The notes: a model not told the origin generated them from the sequence alone. 64,000 nt of DNA from Shinella sp. CPCC 101442 (GCF_024704725.1 NZ_JALIQS010000003.1:62001-126000); one strand, 5' to 3'; counted from the stretch's first letter, positions 38,005 through 48,474 are shown. Program-made: numbers and translations.

Positions 38005-39084
38005 ATGAAGACCGTTTTCCTTGCGAGCCTCCTGGGCGGCGTCCTCCTGGCCGGCGGACCGGCCATGGCGGCCGGCCTCACCTTCGCTGTGGTCGCTCCC
38101 GATGCGGGGCCGCTTGCCATCCTCGGGCAGCAGGTGCGCGACGGCGCTCGTTTTGCGGCGGAAGCGAACGGCGACACGGTCGTGGAAATCCCGGAAGCCT
38201 GCGACGAGACGGACGGCGACAACATCGCCAAGGCGATCCTTTCGGCGGGTGCCGATGCGGCCGTCGGTTTCCTCTGCACGGAAGGACTTGCCGCATCGCT
38301 TCCGGCGCTCGCGGAGGCGAAGGTGCCGGCCATCACGCTCTCGGTGCGCTCCGGCATCCTCATGGAGGATGCGCTGAAGAAGAATTGGCCGCTTTTCCGC
38401 CTCGCCCCCGGCCCCAGGGCGGAGGCAGACAAGGCCGTTGAAATCATCACCCGCGACTGGAAATCCGAACCCTTCGCGCTCATCGACGACGGCACGATCC
38501 ATGCGCGCGAACTCGTGGAGACCGTCCGCCTGCGGCTTGAGGACGTGGGCATGAAGGCAGCCTTCGTCGATACGTTCCGCTCGGCGCAGGAACAACAGCT
38601 CACCCTCGTGCGGCGGCTGGCCAAGACCGGCGTCACCCATGTCTTCCTCGGCGGCGACCGAACGGATGTGGCCGTCATCGCGCGCGACGCGGCGGCGGAG
38701 AAGCAACCGCTTACCCTCCTCGGCGGCGAGGCTCTGATCGGCGCCGATCCGACCGTGGCAATGACAGACGGCGTGCAGGCGATCGCCTTGCCGGACTACC
38801 AGTCGCAACCGGAGGGCGAGCCGGTGGTCAAGGCCATGCTGGCGCGGGACATCGTCGCGGAAGGTTACGTGCTGCCCGCCCACGCCGCCGTGACGGCGCT
38901 TGCGGCGGCTGCGCGGACAGAAGGCGGCGACCTCGCGGAAAAACTCGCGACCGGCCGCTTCGAAACGGCGATTGGCCCCATCGCCTTCGGCGCGGATCAC
39001 GAACTCGGTACCAATCCCTACCGCCTGCTCGTCTGGAAGGCCGGCGCTTTCGTGCCCGCCGACACTGCACCGGAAAGCGAATAG
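38005..39084 (+). CDS. Periplasmic ligand-binding protein of the Leu/Ile/Val type (orphan)
   Basis: 359 residues with a clear signal peptide (MKTVFLASLLGGVLLAGGPA, cleavage near AMA|AG). Type I periplasmic-binding fold (Peripla_BP_6) as in branched-chain amino-acid ABC systems. No permease or ATPase genes adjoin, so it may serve a distant transporter or act as a receptor. The start is the ATG at 38005 that opens the signal peptide. A P1 peptidase gene follows 3 bases on. Confidence 0.86.
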   Translation: MKTVFLASLLGGVLLAGGPAMAAGLTFAVVAPDAGPLAILGQQVRDGARFAAEANGDTVVEIPEACDETDGDNIAKAILSAGADAAVGFLCTEGLAASLPALAEAKVPAITLSVRSGILMEDALKKNWPLFRLAPGPRAEADKAVEIITRDWKSEPFALIDDGTIHARELVETVRLRLEDVGMKAAFVDTFRSAQEQQLTLVRRLAKTGVTHVFLGGDRTDVAVIARDAAAEKQPLTLLGGEALIGADPTVAMTDGVQAIALPDYQSQPEGEPVVKAMLARDIVAEGYVLPAHAAVTALAAAARTEGGDLAEKLATGRFETAIGPIAFGADHELGTNPYRLLVWKAGAFVPADTAPESE

Positions 39085-39087
39085 ACG

Positions 39088-40089
39088 ATGCGCCCGGGCG
39101 TGAAGAACCTCATTACCGATGTCGCAGGCCTGAAGGTCGGCAACGCAACCGATCACGTTTTGCGATCCGGCGTCACCGTGGTGCTTTGCGAGGAACCGGC
39201 GACGGCCGCCGTACAGGTGCTGGGCGGAGCCCCTGGCACACGGGAAACCGACCTGCTGGAACCGCACAATATGGTGCAGACGGTCGATGCCGTCGTGCTT
39301 TCCGGCGGCTCGGCCTTCGGGCTGGATGCGGCGACGGGCGTACAGGCGGGTCTGCGCGAAAGGGGGCGCGGCTTCGCCGTCGGCCCGCACCGCGTGCCGA
39401 TCGTTCCCGCCGCGATCCTCTTCGACCTGATGAACGCCGGGAACAAGGACTGGGGCCGCTATTCGCCCTATCGCGAACTTGGCTATACGGCGCTGGAAAA
39501 CGCGGGCGTCGATTTCAACACGGGAAGCGCCGGCGCCGGCGCCGGAGCGCTCACCGCCAGCTTCAAGGGCGGCCTCGGCTCCGCTTCAATCGTGCTTGCC
39601 GAAGGTTTTACCGTTGGCGCGCTGGTGGCGGTCAATGCACTCGGTTCGGCCACGGTCGGCGACACAAGGCATTTCTGGGCTTCCCCCTTCGAGGAGGATG
39701 GCGAATTCGGCGGCCTCGGCCTGCCCGCCCCCTTTCCGGCTGACGCCCGCATCCCGCGCACGAAACTCTCGTCCCGCCCGACCGGCACGGAAAACACCAC
39801 CATCGCGGTCATCGCGACCGATGCCTTGCTGACCAAGGCGGAGGCGAAGCGCCTTGCGATTGCCGCCCATGACGGCTTTTCCCGCGCGCTCTGGCCGTCG
39901 CATACGCCGCTCGACGGCGACCTCGTCTTCGCGCTTGCGACGGGAAAGAGTGGCCGCACGCCCGCCCCGGAGGATTTCATCGCACTCTGCGCCGCCGCGG
40001 CCTCCACCATGGCGCGCGCCATCGCCCGTGGTGTGCACGATGCGGCGCCGATGGATGGGGATGTGCTGCCGAGCTGGGCGATGCGGTGA
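39088..40089 (+). CDS. P1-family (S58, DmpA-like) aminopeptidase
   Basis: 333 residues of the self-processing Ntn-like P1/S58 family. The conserved VLSGGSAFGLDAATGV and GSAGAGAGA segments are present, and the predicted autocleavage site precedes the nucleophile in TENTTIAVIATDA, where Thr replaces the Ser of DmpA. It would be cleaved to alpha and beta chains. Possible roles are release of N-terminal or beta-peptide residues. Translationally close to the binding-protein gene, which hints at peptide uptake and use. Confidence 0.9.
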   Translation: MRPGVKNLITDVAGLKVGNATDHVLRSGVTVVLCEEPATAAVQVLGGAPGTRETDLLEPHNMVQTVDAVVLSGGSAFGLDAATGVQAGLRERGRGFAVGPHRVPIVPAAILFDLMNAGNKDWGRYSPYRELGYTALENAGVDFNTGSAGAGAGALTASFKGGLGSASIVLAEGFTVGALVAVNALGSATVGDTRHFWASPFEEDGEFGGLGLPAPFPADARIPRTKLSSRPTGTENTTIAVIATDALLTKAEAKRLAIAAHDGFSRALWPSHTPLDGDLVFALATGKSGRTPAPEDFIALCAAAASTMARAIARGVHDAAPMDGDVLPSWAMR

Positions 40090-40158
40090 ATTCGCCCGTT
40101 GTTCCCCTCTGCCGGGGATGATATGGCGACGCGAAAATCTTTGCCGATGGAGCCAGAC

Positions 40159-40836
40159 ATGACCCTTCCCATGCGGATCGCCCCTTCCATTCTTGCCGCC
40201 GACTACGCCAAGCTCGGGCAGGAAGTGCGCGACGTCGTCGCGGCCGGAGCGGATTGGATCCATCTCGACATCATGGACGGCCATTTCGTGCCGAACATTT
40301 CCTTCGGCCCCGATGTCATCAAGGCGTTGCGCCCGCATACCGACGCCTTCTTCGACTGCCACCTGATGATCGCGCCAGCCGACCCCTATCTCGAAGCCTT
40401 CGCCAAGGCAGGATGCGACGGAATCACCGTCCATGCCGAGGCCGGCCCGCATCTCGACCGCTCGCTGCAGGCGATCCGCGCGCTCGGCAAGCGCGCCGGC
40501 GTCGCGATCAACCCGGCGACGCCGGAAAGCGTGCTCGACTACCTGCTCGACAAGATCGACCTCATCCTCGTCATGACCGTCAATCCCGGTTTCGGCGGCC
40601 AGAAGTTCATTCCGGCGATGCAGGAAAAGCTGCGCCGCGTGCGCAAGATGGTCGGCGACCGACCGATCGAGATCCAGGTCGACGGCGGCATCGCCGTGGA
40701 TACGATCGCCATGCCGGCCGCGTCCGGCGCCAATGTCTTCGTCGCGGGCTCCGCCATCTTCGGCGGCGGCCATGTTGACGCCTATCGCAAAACCATCGAC
40801 ACTCTGCGCAGCAATGCGGAGGGTGCGCGGGCGTGA
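40159..40836 (+). CDS. rpe: Ribulose-phosphate 3-epimerase
   Basis: 225 residues, TIM barrel. Interconverts ribulose-5-phosphate and xylulose-5-phosphate in the pentose-phosphate pathway. Metal and catalytic motifs are intact: [48 protein letters not shown] and VDGGIA. The ATG at 40159 is used; the next one at 40171 is also possible. Its TGA overlaps the GTG of the DUF2259 gene (GTGA). Confidence 0.96.
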   Translation: MTLPMRIAPSILAADYAKLGQEVRDVVAAGADWIHLDIMDGHFVPNISFGPDVIKALRPHTDAFFDCHLMIAPADPYLEAFAKAGCDGITVHAEAGPHLDRSLQAIRALGKRAGVAINPATPESVLDYLLDKIDLILVMTVNPGFGGQKFIPAMQEKLRRVRKMVGDRPIEIQVDGGIAVDTIAMPAASGANVFVAGSAIFGGGHVDAYRKTIDTLRSNAEGARA

Positions 40837-41567
40837 CGATTTTCCGGAAAACGGCAGCCGCCTTCCTTGGCTCCATGCTGATGGCGTCCAGCGCTTCGGC
40901 GGGCGATTTCTCGACCTTCCAGCCACTTGGGTTCTCGCCTGACGGCAAGGTTTTCGCCTTCGAGGAATTCGGCGTGCAGGACGGTTCCGGCTTTCCCTAC
41001 TCCAACGTCTACTTCATCGATACGGAGAAGGACTCCTATCTCGCGGGCACGCCGATCCGCGTGCGCATCGACGACGAGGCGGCAGGCCTTGGTAAAGCGC
41101 GAGCGGAAAGTCGTGGCAAGGCCGCGAACCTGATCGATCAGCACAAGCTGGCCAACAATCCGGGCGTGCTCGCGGCCTTCAACCCGATGGGCGAAGTGGG
41201 CGCCGATCGCGAGCGCATCGAATATCTCCCCCACGCGATCGAACCGACGCCCGGCGGCAGTTTCGCGCTGGCGCTTGAAAACATTCCGCTGCAGCCGTCC
41301 GACCGGTGCCGGGATATCACGCCCGAGGGCGGCAAGGGGTTCCGGCTGAAACTCGTCAAGCGCGATGGAGAGACGGCCGATACGGTGCTCTACGAGGACA
41401 CGCGGGTGCCCGATAGCCGCAACTGCCCGCTCTCCTACCAGATTTCCGGCGCCATGACCTTCCATCCGCGCGGCGCCGATCCCGTCCATGTGGCGCTCGT
41501 GCTCGTCCGCAGCTTCGGCTTCGAGGGTGCCGACGGCCGCTGGATCGCCGTTCCCTTCCGGCCCTGA
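40833..41567 (+). CDS. Secreted DUF2259 protein
   Basis: 244 residues starting at a GTG that overlaps the rpe stop. Signal peptide ([18 protein letters not shown]) followed by a periplasmic beta-rich domain of the DUF2259 family, with [19 protein letters not shown] near its start, like a single WD/beta-propeller blade. Cysteines in DRCRDI and SRNCPLS may form a disulfide. Found next to rpe and purB in rhizobia; function unknown. Confidence 0.88.
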   Translation: MTIFRKTAAAFLGSMLMASSASAGDFSTFQPLGFSPDGKVFAFEEFGVQDGSGFPYSNVYFIDTEKDSYLAGTPIRVRIDDEAAGLGKARAESRGKAANLIDQHKLANNPGVLAAFNPMGEVGADRERIEYLPHAIEPTPGGSFALALENIPLQPSDRCRDITPEGGKGFRLKLVKRDGETADTVLYEDTRVPDSRNCPLSYQISGAMTFHPRGADPVHVALVLVRSFGFEGADGRWIAVPFRP

Positions 41568-41568
41568 C

Positions 41569-42111
41569 ATGAATGCACGGGGAGCGGTCGCGGCAGGAAG
41601 GGACACGCCCCTTGGCGGCGGGTCCGTGCCTGTATTTCCCTCCCTTTCGCTGTGTCTCGGCGGTGCCTTCCTCTGGGGGCTGCTGATGACAGCCTGCGCG
41701 TTCCTTTCCCTGCGCATGGAAGGCCGCGACGAAAACTTTCACCTCGCAAAGCTGCTTGCCATCTATTTCGCCGGCGGTTTTTTCGCCTGGCCGGTCGCCT
41801 TGCCTGTCGCCCGCCTCCTGACGCGCAGGCGCAATATCGAAACCCGCTTTGCCGCCCACTTCGCCTCGCTCAGCCTCTGCACGATCGTCATGACGGCCTT
41901 CTTCTTCGCCATGGACTACCGGCTGTTCTACGCGCAGTGGCATCAACCCTTCGGCACGCGCGTCTGGATTTACCAGTTCATCTTCACCTCCATCGGGGCC
42001 ACCTACCAGTTCCTCGTCATGGGCCTTCGGCTCTATCTGCCGGTCGGCCTGCCGCTCCTGGCAGGCGCCAGCCTGTGGCTTGCCCTGTCCATGCCTCGAC
42101 ACATGCGTTGA
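41569..42111 (+). CDS. Four-helix integral membrane protein, unknown
   Basis: 180 residues, overlapping nothing but starting 2 bases after the DUF2259 stop. Four hydrophobic segments at about 28-46, 62-82, 95-117 and 135-175. A basic loop LTRRRNIETR follows helix 2, giving a cytoplasmic side. No domain recognised. Co-transcribed with rpe and DUF2259 by spacing. Confidence 0.75.
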   Translation: MNARGAVAAGRDTPLGGGSVPVFPSLSLCLGGAFLWGLLMTACAFLSLRMEGRDENFHLAKLLAIYFAGGFFAWPVALPVARLLTRRRNIETRFAAHFASLSLCTIVMTAFFFAMDYRLFYAQWHQPFGTRVWIYQFIFTSIGATYQFLVMGLRLYLPVGLPLLAGASLWLALSMPRHMR

Positions 42112-42173
42112 GCTTGCCGGCCATCTTTGCTAAAGCGGCGGCAATCCCACCTCCCAAGGAAAGTCTAGAACCG

Positions 42174-43481
42174 ATGATCCCTCGCTATTCCCGACCGGAC
42201 ATGGTCGCCATCTGGTCGCCCGAAACGAAGTTCCGCATCTGGTTCGAGATCGAAGCCTATGCCTGCGACGCCTTGGCTGAGCTCGGCGTCATCCCGAAAT
42301 CGGCCGCCGAGACGATCTGGGAAAAGGGCGGCAAGGCCGAATTCGACGTCGCCCGCATCGATGAGATCGAGGCCGTCACCAAGCACGACGTCATCGCCTT
42401 CCTCACGCATCTCTCGGAATTCGTCGGCCCCGACAGCCGCTTCGTGCACCAGGGCATGACGTCGTCCGATGTCCTCGACACGACCTTCAACATCCAGCTC
42501 GTGCGTGCCGCCGATATCCTGCTTGTCGGCGTCGACCGCGTGCTGACCGCGCTGAAGACCCGCGCCTTCGAGCACAAGGACACGATTCGCATCGGCCGCA
42601 GCCACGGCATCCATGCCGAGCCGACGACGATGGGCCTGACGCTCGCCCGCTTCTATGCCGAGATGGACCGCAACCGCGCGCGCCTCATTGCGGCCCGCGC
42701 CGAAATCGCGACCGGTGCGATCTCCGGCGCCGTCGGCACCTTCGCCAATATCGATCCGCGCGTCGAAGAGCATGTCTGCGCCAAGCTCGGCCTCACACCG
42801 GAGCCCGTCTCCACGCAGGTCATCCCGCGCGACCGTCATGCGATGTTCTTCGCCACCCTCGGCGTCATCGCGTCTTCCATCGAGAACGTCGCGACCGAAA
42901 TCCGCCATATGCAGCGCACGGAAGTTCTCGAAGCGGAGGAGTTCTTCTCGCCGGGCCAGAAGGGTTCGTCGGCCATGCCGCACAAGCGCAACCCCGTCCT
43001 GACGGAAAACCTGACCGGCCTCGCCCGCCTTGTGCGCATGGCGGTCACACCCGCCATGGAAAACGTGGCGCTCTGGCACGAGCGCGACATCTCCCATTCC
43101 AGCGTCGAGCGCGGCATTGGCCCGGACACGACCATCACGCTCGACTTCGCGCTGAACCGCCTTGCCGGCGTTATCGAGAAGCTGGTGATCTATCCGGACA
43201 ACATGCTGAAGAATCTCAACAAGTTCCGCGGCCTTGTTCATTCGCAGCGCGTCCTGCTTGCCCTTACGCAAGCCGGCGTTTCGCGCGAGGATTCCTATCG
43301 CCTTGTGCAGCGCAATGCGATGAAGGTCTGGGAACAGGGCAAGGACTTCCTGGAGGAACTGCTTGCCGACGCCGAAGTGCGCGCAGCGCTCACGGAAGAG
43401 CAGATCCGCGAAAAGTTCGACCTCGGCTATCACACCAAGCACGTCGATACGATCTTCCGCCGCGTCTTCGGCACGGTCTGA
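42174..43481 (+). CDS. purB: Adenylosuccinate lyase
   Basis: 435 residues from the ATG at 42174 after AAGGAAAG. Catalyses two fumarate-releasing steps: SAICAR to AICAR and adenylosuccinate to AMP. The fumarate-lyase signature SSAMPHKRNP and the HQGMTSSDVLDT and GRSHGIHAEPTT blocks hold the catalytic residues. It lies 5 kb from purC-purS-purQ and upstream of purL, giving five purine genes within 13 kb. Confidence 0.97.
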   Translation: MIPRYSRPDMVAIWSPETKFRIWFEIEAYACDALAELGVIPKSAAETIWEKGGKAEFDVARIDEIEAVTKHDVIAFLTHLSEFVGPDSRFVHQGMTSSDVLDTTFNIQLVRAADILLVGVDRVLTALKTRAFEHKDTIRIGRSHGIHAEPTTMGLTLARFYAEMDRNRARLIAARAEIATGAISGAVGTFANIDPRVEEHVCAKLGLTPEPVSTQVIPRDRHAMFFATLGVIASSIENVATEIRHMQRTEVLEAEEFFSPGQKGSSAMPHKRNPVLTENLTGLARLVRMAVTPAMENVALWHERDISHSSVERGIGPDTTITLDFALNRLAGVIEKLVIYPDNMLKNLNKFRGLVHSQRVLLALTQAGVSREDSYRLVQRNAMKVWEQGKDFLEELLADAEVRAALTEEQIREKFDLGYHTKHVDTIFRRVFGTV

Positions 43482-43496
43482 TCTGTTTCCAAAGGA

Positions 43497-43519
43497 GCCG
43501 GCGAAACGCTTTCGCCGGC
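43497..43519 (+). other. Hairpin after purB
   Basis: Perfect 10-bp stem GCCGGCGAAA/TTTCGCCGGC with loop CGC, 16 bases after the stop. It lacks a T-run, so it is a candidate Rho-dependent or mRNA-stabilising 3' end rather than a classic terminator. Confidence 0.55.
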
Positions 43520-43568
43520 CGCCCGTCTGTATTCGTCTTCAATGCCGCATGTCCGACAGGAAAATAGC

Positions 43569-43595
43569 AGCGATGGCGCCAATGGCGCCATCGCT
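43569..43595. repeat. Perfect 12-bp inverted repeat in the purB/DUF2189 gap
   Basis: AGCGATGGCGCC / GGCGCCATCGCT with a 3-base AAT centre. It lies between two convergent genes; on the minus strand it is followed by GCTATTTTCC, so it may end the DUF2189 transcript. Confidence 0.6.
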
Positions 43596-43652
43596 CCCCT
43601 CTGGCGGGCGACCTCCGCTCTCCTCCAGGCGGCAGCGCCCGCGAAACTGCGT

Positions 43653-44453
43653 CTAGCCTTCCTCCACAATGAGCTTGCGATAGAGATGCCACGTGGCATG
43701 GCCGAGGATCGGCATGACCACCGCGAGGCCGACGAAGACCGGGATCGTGCCGACGATCAGCAGCGCCGCGACGATGAGGCCCCAGCAGGCGATCGGCACG
43801 GGGTTGATCAGCGTTGCGCGCAGCGAGGTCTCGACAGCCGCCACGGCCCCGACATCCCGGTCGAGCATCATGGGAAAGGCCACAACGGTCGTCGCAAGCA
43901 CGACGAGCGCAAAGCAGAAGCCGATGGCATTGCCGGCCAACATCAGCAGCAGCCCGTTCTCCGAACTGAAGATCGATGCGAGGAACAGGGCGAGCGAGCG
44001 CGGCGGCTCAGGCCCGAACAGATTGCTATAGAGCAGCTGGGCAAAGACCAGCCACGCGACGAAGAGCACCGTCAGCATGGCGCCGACCGCAAGGATCGAC
44101 GGCAGCGCCGGCGAATGGCGAACCTCCAGCGCATGGCGCCAGGACGTATCCATGCCGCGTTCCCGCCGTCGGCTGATTTCGTAAAGCCCAAGCGCGAAGA
44201 ACGGCCCGAGCAGCGCGAAGCCCGCGATCAGCGGGAAGATCAGCGGCAGCATGTTCGCCCCTGAGCTCCAGGTGATCAGTACGACGCCACAGATCGGATA
44301 GATGAGGCTGAGAAAGACGTAGTGAGACGGTTTGGCGCGGAAATCGTCAAAGCCGCGTGCCAGCGCATCCCAGATATCGGACATTCCGATCCGTCGCACG
44401 GCGGGGCGCGCCGCCATGTCGCCGGAGCCTGCCATCACATGAAAAGTCGCCAT
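43653..44453 (-). CDS. DUF2189 integral membrane protein
   Basis: 266 residues with about six transmembrane helices; motifs ALARGFDDFRAKPSHYVFLSL and FALLGPFFALGLYEISRRRERG are typical of DUF2189. The ATG at 44453 is chosen over 44459 because AAGGAGGA has the right spacing to it. Family of unknown function, sometimes near cytochrome oxidase genes in rhizobia. Convergent with purB. Confidence 0.87.
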   Translation of the reverse strand: MATFHVMAGSGDMAARPAVRRIGMSDIWDALARGFDDFRAKPSHYVFLSLIYPICGVVLITWSSGANMLPLIFPLIAGFALLGPFFALGLYEISRRRERGMDTSWRHALEVRHSPALPSILAVGAMLTVLFVAWLVFAQLLYSNLFGPEPPRSLALFLASIFSSENGLLLMLAGNAIGFCFALVVLATTVVAFPMMLDRDVGAVAAVETSLRATLINPVPIACWGLIVAALLIVGTIPVFVGLAVVMPILGHATWHLYRKLIVEEG

Positions 44454-44626
44454 GACCATTCCTCCTTGCCGGTTGAAAACCGTCACGGCGTCCGCGCGTG
44501 GGGAGGGCAAATCGTTCGACACCACGATGGGCCGTGATTGGCATTGAGATCAGGTATCCTACACCCGCCGGGCCGATTTGTCCCACCCTCTTGACTTCAG
44601 CACTTCGTGAACGCACATCCGGGGCC

Positions 44627-45187
44627 ATGAAAGCGTCCGAAGCAGAAATTCTCATCGTTCCCGGCCACACCAATTCCGGCCCCGAGCACTGGCAGAGCCG
44701 CTGGCAGTCCAAGCTTGGCTCGGCGCGCCGTGTCGAGCAGGCGGAGTGGTTGAAGCCCGTGCGCGAAGACTGGGTGCGGCGGGTGATCGAGGAAGTCGCG
44801 GCCGCGACGAAACCGGTCGTGCTCGTCGCCCATTCGCTGGGTGTCGCGGCGGCCATCCACGCCGCGCCGCATCTCGGTAACAAGGTTGCCGGCGCCTTCC
44901 TCGTCGCCCCGCCCGATATCGCCAATCCGGATATCCAGCCCGGGCATCTGGCGACCTTCGGCCCCTATTCGCGTGAACCGCTTGGTTTCCCTTCACTGGT
45001 CGTGGTCAGCCGCAACGACCCGTTCGGCACCTATGAGCATGCGGACGACATCGCAGCCAGCTGGGGTTCGCTGCTGCTCGACGCCGGAGAAGCCGGGCAC
45101 ATCAACACCGAGTCGGGCCACGGCCCCTGGCCGGAGGGAACCATGGTGTTCGCGCAGTTCCTCAGCAAGCTCAAGCCGCCGGCCTGA
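44627..45187 (+). CDS. RBBP9/YdeN-type serine hydrolase
   Basis: 186 residues, small alpha/beta hydrolase. It opens with LIVPGHTNSGPEHWQSRW, a family mark, with nucleophile Ser in VAHSLGVAAA, acid in VSRNDPFG and His in GHINTESGHGPWPEG. Substrate unknown. No convincing Shine-Dalgarno (GGGG only). Single gene. Confidence 0.9.
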   Translation: MKASEAEILIVPGHTNSGPEHWQSRWQSKLGSARRVEQAEWLKPVREDWVRRVIEEVAAATKPVVLVAHSLGVAAAIHAAPHLGNKVAGAFLVAPPDIANPDIQPGHLATFGPYSREPLGFPSLVVVSRNDPFGTYEHADDIAASWGSLLLDAGEAGHINTESGHGPWPEGTMVFAQFLSKLKPPA

Positions 45188-45273
45188 CCGAGATCCGCAT
45201 TTCGCCATTAAGAGGAATTTCATAGAAATCCTGCACGCTGTGACTGTTGAGTTCTTTTCAGGCGCCGCGTTTC

Positions 45274-47862
45274 ATGGCCAAACCACCCGGTTCGACCTCC
45301 ATCACCGTGGATAAAACGGAGCGCGAACCGCTGTATCGACAGCTTTTCGCGCGGTCCGGCTTCGGCTTTGCCGCACTTGATGCCGAAGGCCGCATCATCG
45401 AGGCGAATGCCACGCTGCTGCGTCTCTTCGCTGTCGCATCCATTGGCGATCTTCCTGTCTTCGATGCCTGCGTCTCACCCAAGGATCGTTCCATCATCGC
45501 CTATGCGATGCGCCCAAAGCTTACCGAGCAGGCGCCTTGGGAAATTCGTTTCCTGCGGCCGAATGGCGACGAATTCTGGGTGCTCGCCTCGTTCATGGAA
45601 CCACCGGCTCTTCCCGATGACGGCGCGCCTGCGGCAATGATCGTGCAGGCCATCGACGTTGATGAGCGCAAGCGCAACGCGCTCGAGCTGGCCGAACGCG
45701 AGGCACGCTGGAACCATGCGCTGGAATCCGCCGGCCAGGGTGTCTGGGACCATGATTTTTCCCGCGGCGATCTCTTCTATTCCCGCCAGTGGCGCGCCAT
45801 CCGCGGCCTGCAGCCGGACGATCCGATCGACGCTTCGCTGGAGACCTGGATTCAGAGCGTACATCCCGACGACCGGGCTCACGTCATCGGCCATATCAAG
45901 AAGCAGGAAACCGGCCAGACGCCGTTCAGCGTCTTCGCCTATCGCGAGCGGCACAAGGACGGCCGTTGGGTCTGGATCGAAAGCCGCGGCGCCGTCGTCG
46001 AATATGGCGCGGACGGCAAGCCGAGCCGCATCGCCGGCACGGATACCGACATTACCGAACGCAAGGAGGCGGAGGAACGCCTCGCTCAGATGTCCCGCCG
46101 CCTGGAACTGGCGCTCGATGTCTCGCGCATCGGCGTTTTCGAGGTCAATCTCAGGACCAGCGAAGTCCAGTGGGACGACCGCATGATCGAGATATACGGC
46201 CTGACCGAGGAGCCCGATGCCACGACCTGGGAACACGCACTGCACCCGCAAGACCGGCACAAGGCGATGGCGAAGGTCGATGAAGGCATATTCATAGGCC
46301 GGGATTTCGCCAACGAGTTCCGTATTGTCAGGGGGGATGGAGAAATCCGGCACCTGCGCGGCCGCTCGGCGCCCTATATCGACACAACTGGGGTGCCCCG
46401 TCTCATCGGCGCCAACTGGGATGTGACGGACGACGTGGAGCTTCAGGAGGAGCTGACGCACGCCAAGGAACTGGCCGAAGCCCGTGCTGGTGAACTCGAA
46501 GCCGCCAAGGCGCGCATCGAATACACCGCCCTGCACGACCATCTCACCGGCCTGCCGAACCGGCGATACCTCGACGCCTACATTGAAGACGCTGCCGAAA
46601 AAGCACAAAAGACCGGCAGCCGCCTCGCCGTGCTGCACATCGATCTCGACCGTTTCAAGGAAATCAACGACACGCTCGGCCATCTTGCCGGCGACCAGAT
46701 GCTGGTCCATGCCGCCAGCGTCTTGCGTGCGCTGAAGGGTCCCGGGGATTTCGTCGCGCGCATAGGCGGTGACGAGTTTGTGTTCCTGTCCTCGGGGCCG
46801 AACGGGCGCAATCTCGCCGTGCTTGCGGAGGCGATCGTCGAGGCCATGCGCAAGCCCGTGACCTTCAATGGCCATATCTGTCGCTTCGGAGCGTCCGTCG
46901 GCATTGCCAGCCAGTCGGGTGCGGCCATCGATGCCAAGCAGCTGCTCGTCAATGCCGACCTTGCGCTCTACCGCGCCAAGAACCGCGGCCGCAGCCGGCA
47001 CGAATTCTTCACCAGCGATTTCCAGGCGCAGATCATCGTCAACAAGCAGACGGCGGACGAAATCCTCTCGGGCATCGAGCAGAACCGCTTCCTGCCCTAC
47101 TATCAGCCGCAATTCTGCGCCCGCACGCTTGACATCGTCGGCGTCGAGACGCTGGCCCGCTGGAACCATCCGACGCGCGGCATCCTGGCACCGGACACCT
47201 TCCTGAAGATAGCGGAAGATCTCGACTGCGTCGCAACCATCGACAGGATCGTGCTCGAAAAGTCGCTCGCCGATTTTGCCGAATGGCAGGCGCTCGGGCT
47301 CGGCATCGGAAAAATCTCGGCGAACGTCTCGTCCAAACGCCTGCACGACCCGGAACTGGGACGGTCATTGCGCACGCTAAACATACGGCCGCAGTCGCTT
47401 TCCTTCGAACTTCTGGAATCGATCTTCCTCGACGACTGCGACCGCACGGTGCTCGAAAACCTCGCCGAGATGCGCAAGCTCGGCATCGATATCGAGATCG
47501 ACGATTTCGGCACCGGCCATGCCTCGATCGTCAGCCTCATGAAGCTCAGCCCCCGCCGATTGAAGATCGACCGCCAGCTCGTCAAGCCGGTGAACCGTTC
47601 GCCGGCGCAGCGCAAACTGGTCGGCACCATCGTCGAGATCGGCCGCTCGCTGAACATCGAGGTCGTGGCGGAAGGTGTCGAGACGCCGGCCCATGTCGCC
47701 ATCATGCGCGATCTCGGCTGCGATATCCTGCAAGGCTACGCGCTTGCCCGCCCCATGCCGGCGCATGCGGTTGCGGATTTCGTACGCCAGGAGGAATGGC
47801 GCGTGGAGGCCGGCAATGTGCGGGACCTGCAAAGCGAAGTGCGCCGCGCTATCAACCGGTAG
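45274..47862 (+). CDS. PAS-GGDEF-EAL cyclic-di-GMP signalling protein
   Basis: 862 residues from the ATG at 45274, cytoplasmic. Three PAS/PAC modules (about 20-135, 140-260, 270-390), a GGDEF domain with intact GGDEF at 498-502, then an EAL domain at about 600-855. The EAL motif reads ETL with the catalytic Glu625 kept, and [17 protein letters not shown] and VAEGVET are intact, so phosphodiesterase activity is likely. The I-site position has Asp but no Arg. Possibly bifunctional, or the GGDEF may serve as a GTP-binding activator. Confidence 0.93.
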   Translation: MAKPPGSTSITVDKTEREPLYRQLFARSGFGFAALDAEGRIIEANATLLRLFAVASIGDLPVFDACVSPKDRSIIAYAMRPKLTEQAPWEIRFLRPNGDEFWVLASFMEPPALPDDGAPAAMIVQAIDVDERKRNALELAEREARWNHALESAGQGVWDHDFSRGDLFYSRQWRAIRGLQPDDPIDASLETWIQSVHPDDRAHVIGHIKKQETGQTPFSVFAYRERHKDGRWVWIESRGAVVEYGADGKPSRIAGTDTDITERKEAEERLAQMSRRLELALDVSRIGVFEVNLRTSEVQWDDRMIEIYGLTEEPDATTWEHALHPQDRHKAMAKVDEGIFIGRDFANEFRIVRGDGEIRHLRGRSAPYIDTTGVPRLIGANWDVTDDVELQEELTHAKELAEARAGELEAAKARIEYTALHDHLTGLPNRRYLDAYIEDAAEKAQKTGSRLAVLHIDLDRFKEINDTLGHLAGDQMLVHAASVLRALKGPGDFVARIGGDEFVFLSSGPNGRNLAVLAEAIVEAMRKPVTFNGHICRFGASVGIASQSGAAIDAKQLLVNADLALYRAKNRGRSRHEFFTSDFQAQIIVNKQTADEILSGIEQNRFLPYYQPQFCARTLDIVGVETLARWNHPTRGILAPDTFLKIAEDLDCVATIDRIVLEKSLADFAEWQALGLGIGKISANVSSKRLHDPELGRSLRTLNIRPQSLSFELLESIFLDDCDRTVLENLAEMRKLGIDIEIDDFGTGHASIVSLMKLSPRRLKIDRQLVKPVNRSPAQRKLVGTIVEIGRSLNIEVVAEGVETPAHVAIMRDLGCDILQGYALARPMPAHAVADFVRQEEWRVEAGNVRDLQSEVRRAINR

Positions 47863-47875
47863 ATCAAAAACGCAA

Positions 47876-47906
47876 AAAAGCCGCCCGGCGGGACCGGGCG
47901 GCTTTT
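47876..47906. terminator. Bidirectional terminator between the PAS-GGDEF-EAL gene and DUF1476
   Basis: 13-bp perfect stem AAAAGCCGCCCGG / CCGGGCGGCTTTT with a 5-base loop; symmetric A/T tails suit both convergent genes. Confidence 0.92.
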
Positions 47907-47928
47907 CGATTGAACGCGATGGTCTCGC

Positions 47929-48249
47929 TTACTTGGCTTCGAGCTGCGAAATCGCGACGGCGAGCAGTTCGATCATCTGCACGCGAATTTCGTCTTCGCT
48001 GCGGGCAACGCCGCCAGCGTCGAAATCGGCCTTCACCTTGCGTACGACGTCTTCATGGCCGACTTCTTCGAAGTCCGCCGCAACGACCTCCTTGGCGTAG
48101 GCGTCCGCTTCGTCGCCGGTCTTGCCGAGCAGGCCGGCAGCCCACAGGCCTACCAGCTTGTTGCGGCGTGCTTCGGCTCTGAAGCGCAGTTCCTCGTCCA
48201 GCGCGAACTTGGCCTCGAAGGCCTTTTCCCGATCCTGCATGCTGGTCAT
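47929..48249 (-). CDS. F1Fo-ATPase inhibitor zeta subunit (DUF1476)
   Basis: 106 residues, all-helical DUF1476. The family includes the zeta subunit that blocks ATP hydrolysis by F1-ATPase in Paracoccus and related alphaproteobacteria. The inhibitory N-terminus MQDREKAFEAKFALDEELRF is well conserved, as is the ARRNKLVGLWAAGLLG core. No atp genes are near. The start may be the Met at position 1 or 4. Confidence 0.9.
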   Translation of the reverse strand: MTSMQDREKAFEAKFALDEELRFRAEARRNKLVGLWAAGLLGKTGDEADAYAKEVVAADFEEVGHEDVVRKVKADFDAGGVARSEDEIRVQMIELLAVAISQLEAK

Positions 48250-48308
48250 CTATGACTCCCGTAGATTCTCTAACCCGTTAGGCTTCCACGCCCATAAATC
48301 AAAACGAC

Positions 48309-48335
48309 GACAAAAGTGCAATGCGAACTTTTGTC
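48309..48335. repeat. Inverted repeat upstream of DUF1476 and purC
   Basis: 9-bp arms GACAAAAGT / ACTTTTGTC with a 9-base spacer, between two divergent genes. It may be a regulator site or a rhizobial intergenic palindrome. No further signal is clear in this 225-base gap. Confidence 0.45.
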
Positions 48336-48474
48336 CCCGCTGAAACTTGCCGAAGGGCCGGAAAACAGGGGATCGGCCGTCTCGGCGATTGTTAAAGTGC
48401 ACCATTTCGTTTATGGGAGCGCAAAAGACAGACATCTGCGCGAACCCCAGCGCGCCAACAACAGAGACAAATCC

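Noticed and set aside
43569-43595. Inverted repeat as an insertion-sequence end
   Set aside because: No transposase and no second copy nearby; more likely a transcript-end hairpin.
45247-45273. TTG start for the PAS-GGDEF-EAL gene
   Set aside because: No Shine-Dalgarno; ATG 45274 is simpler.
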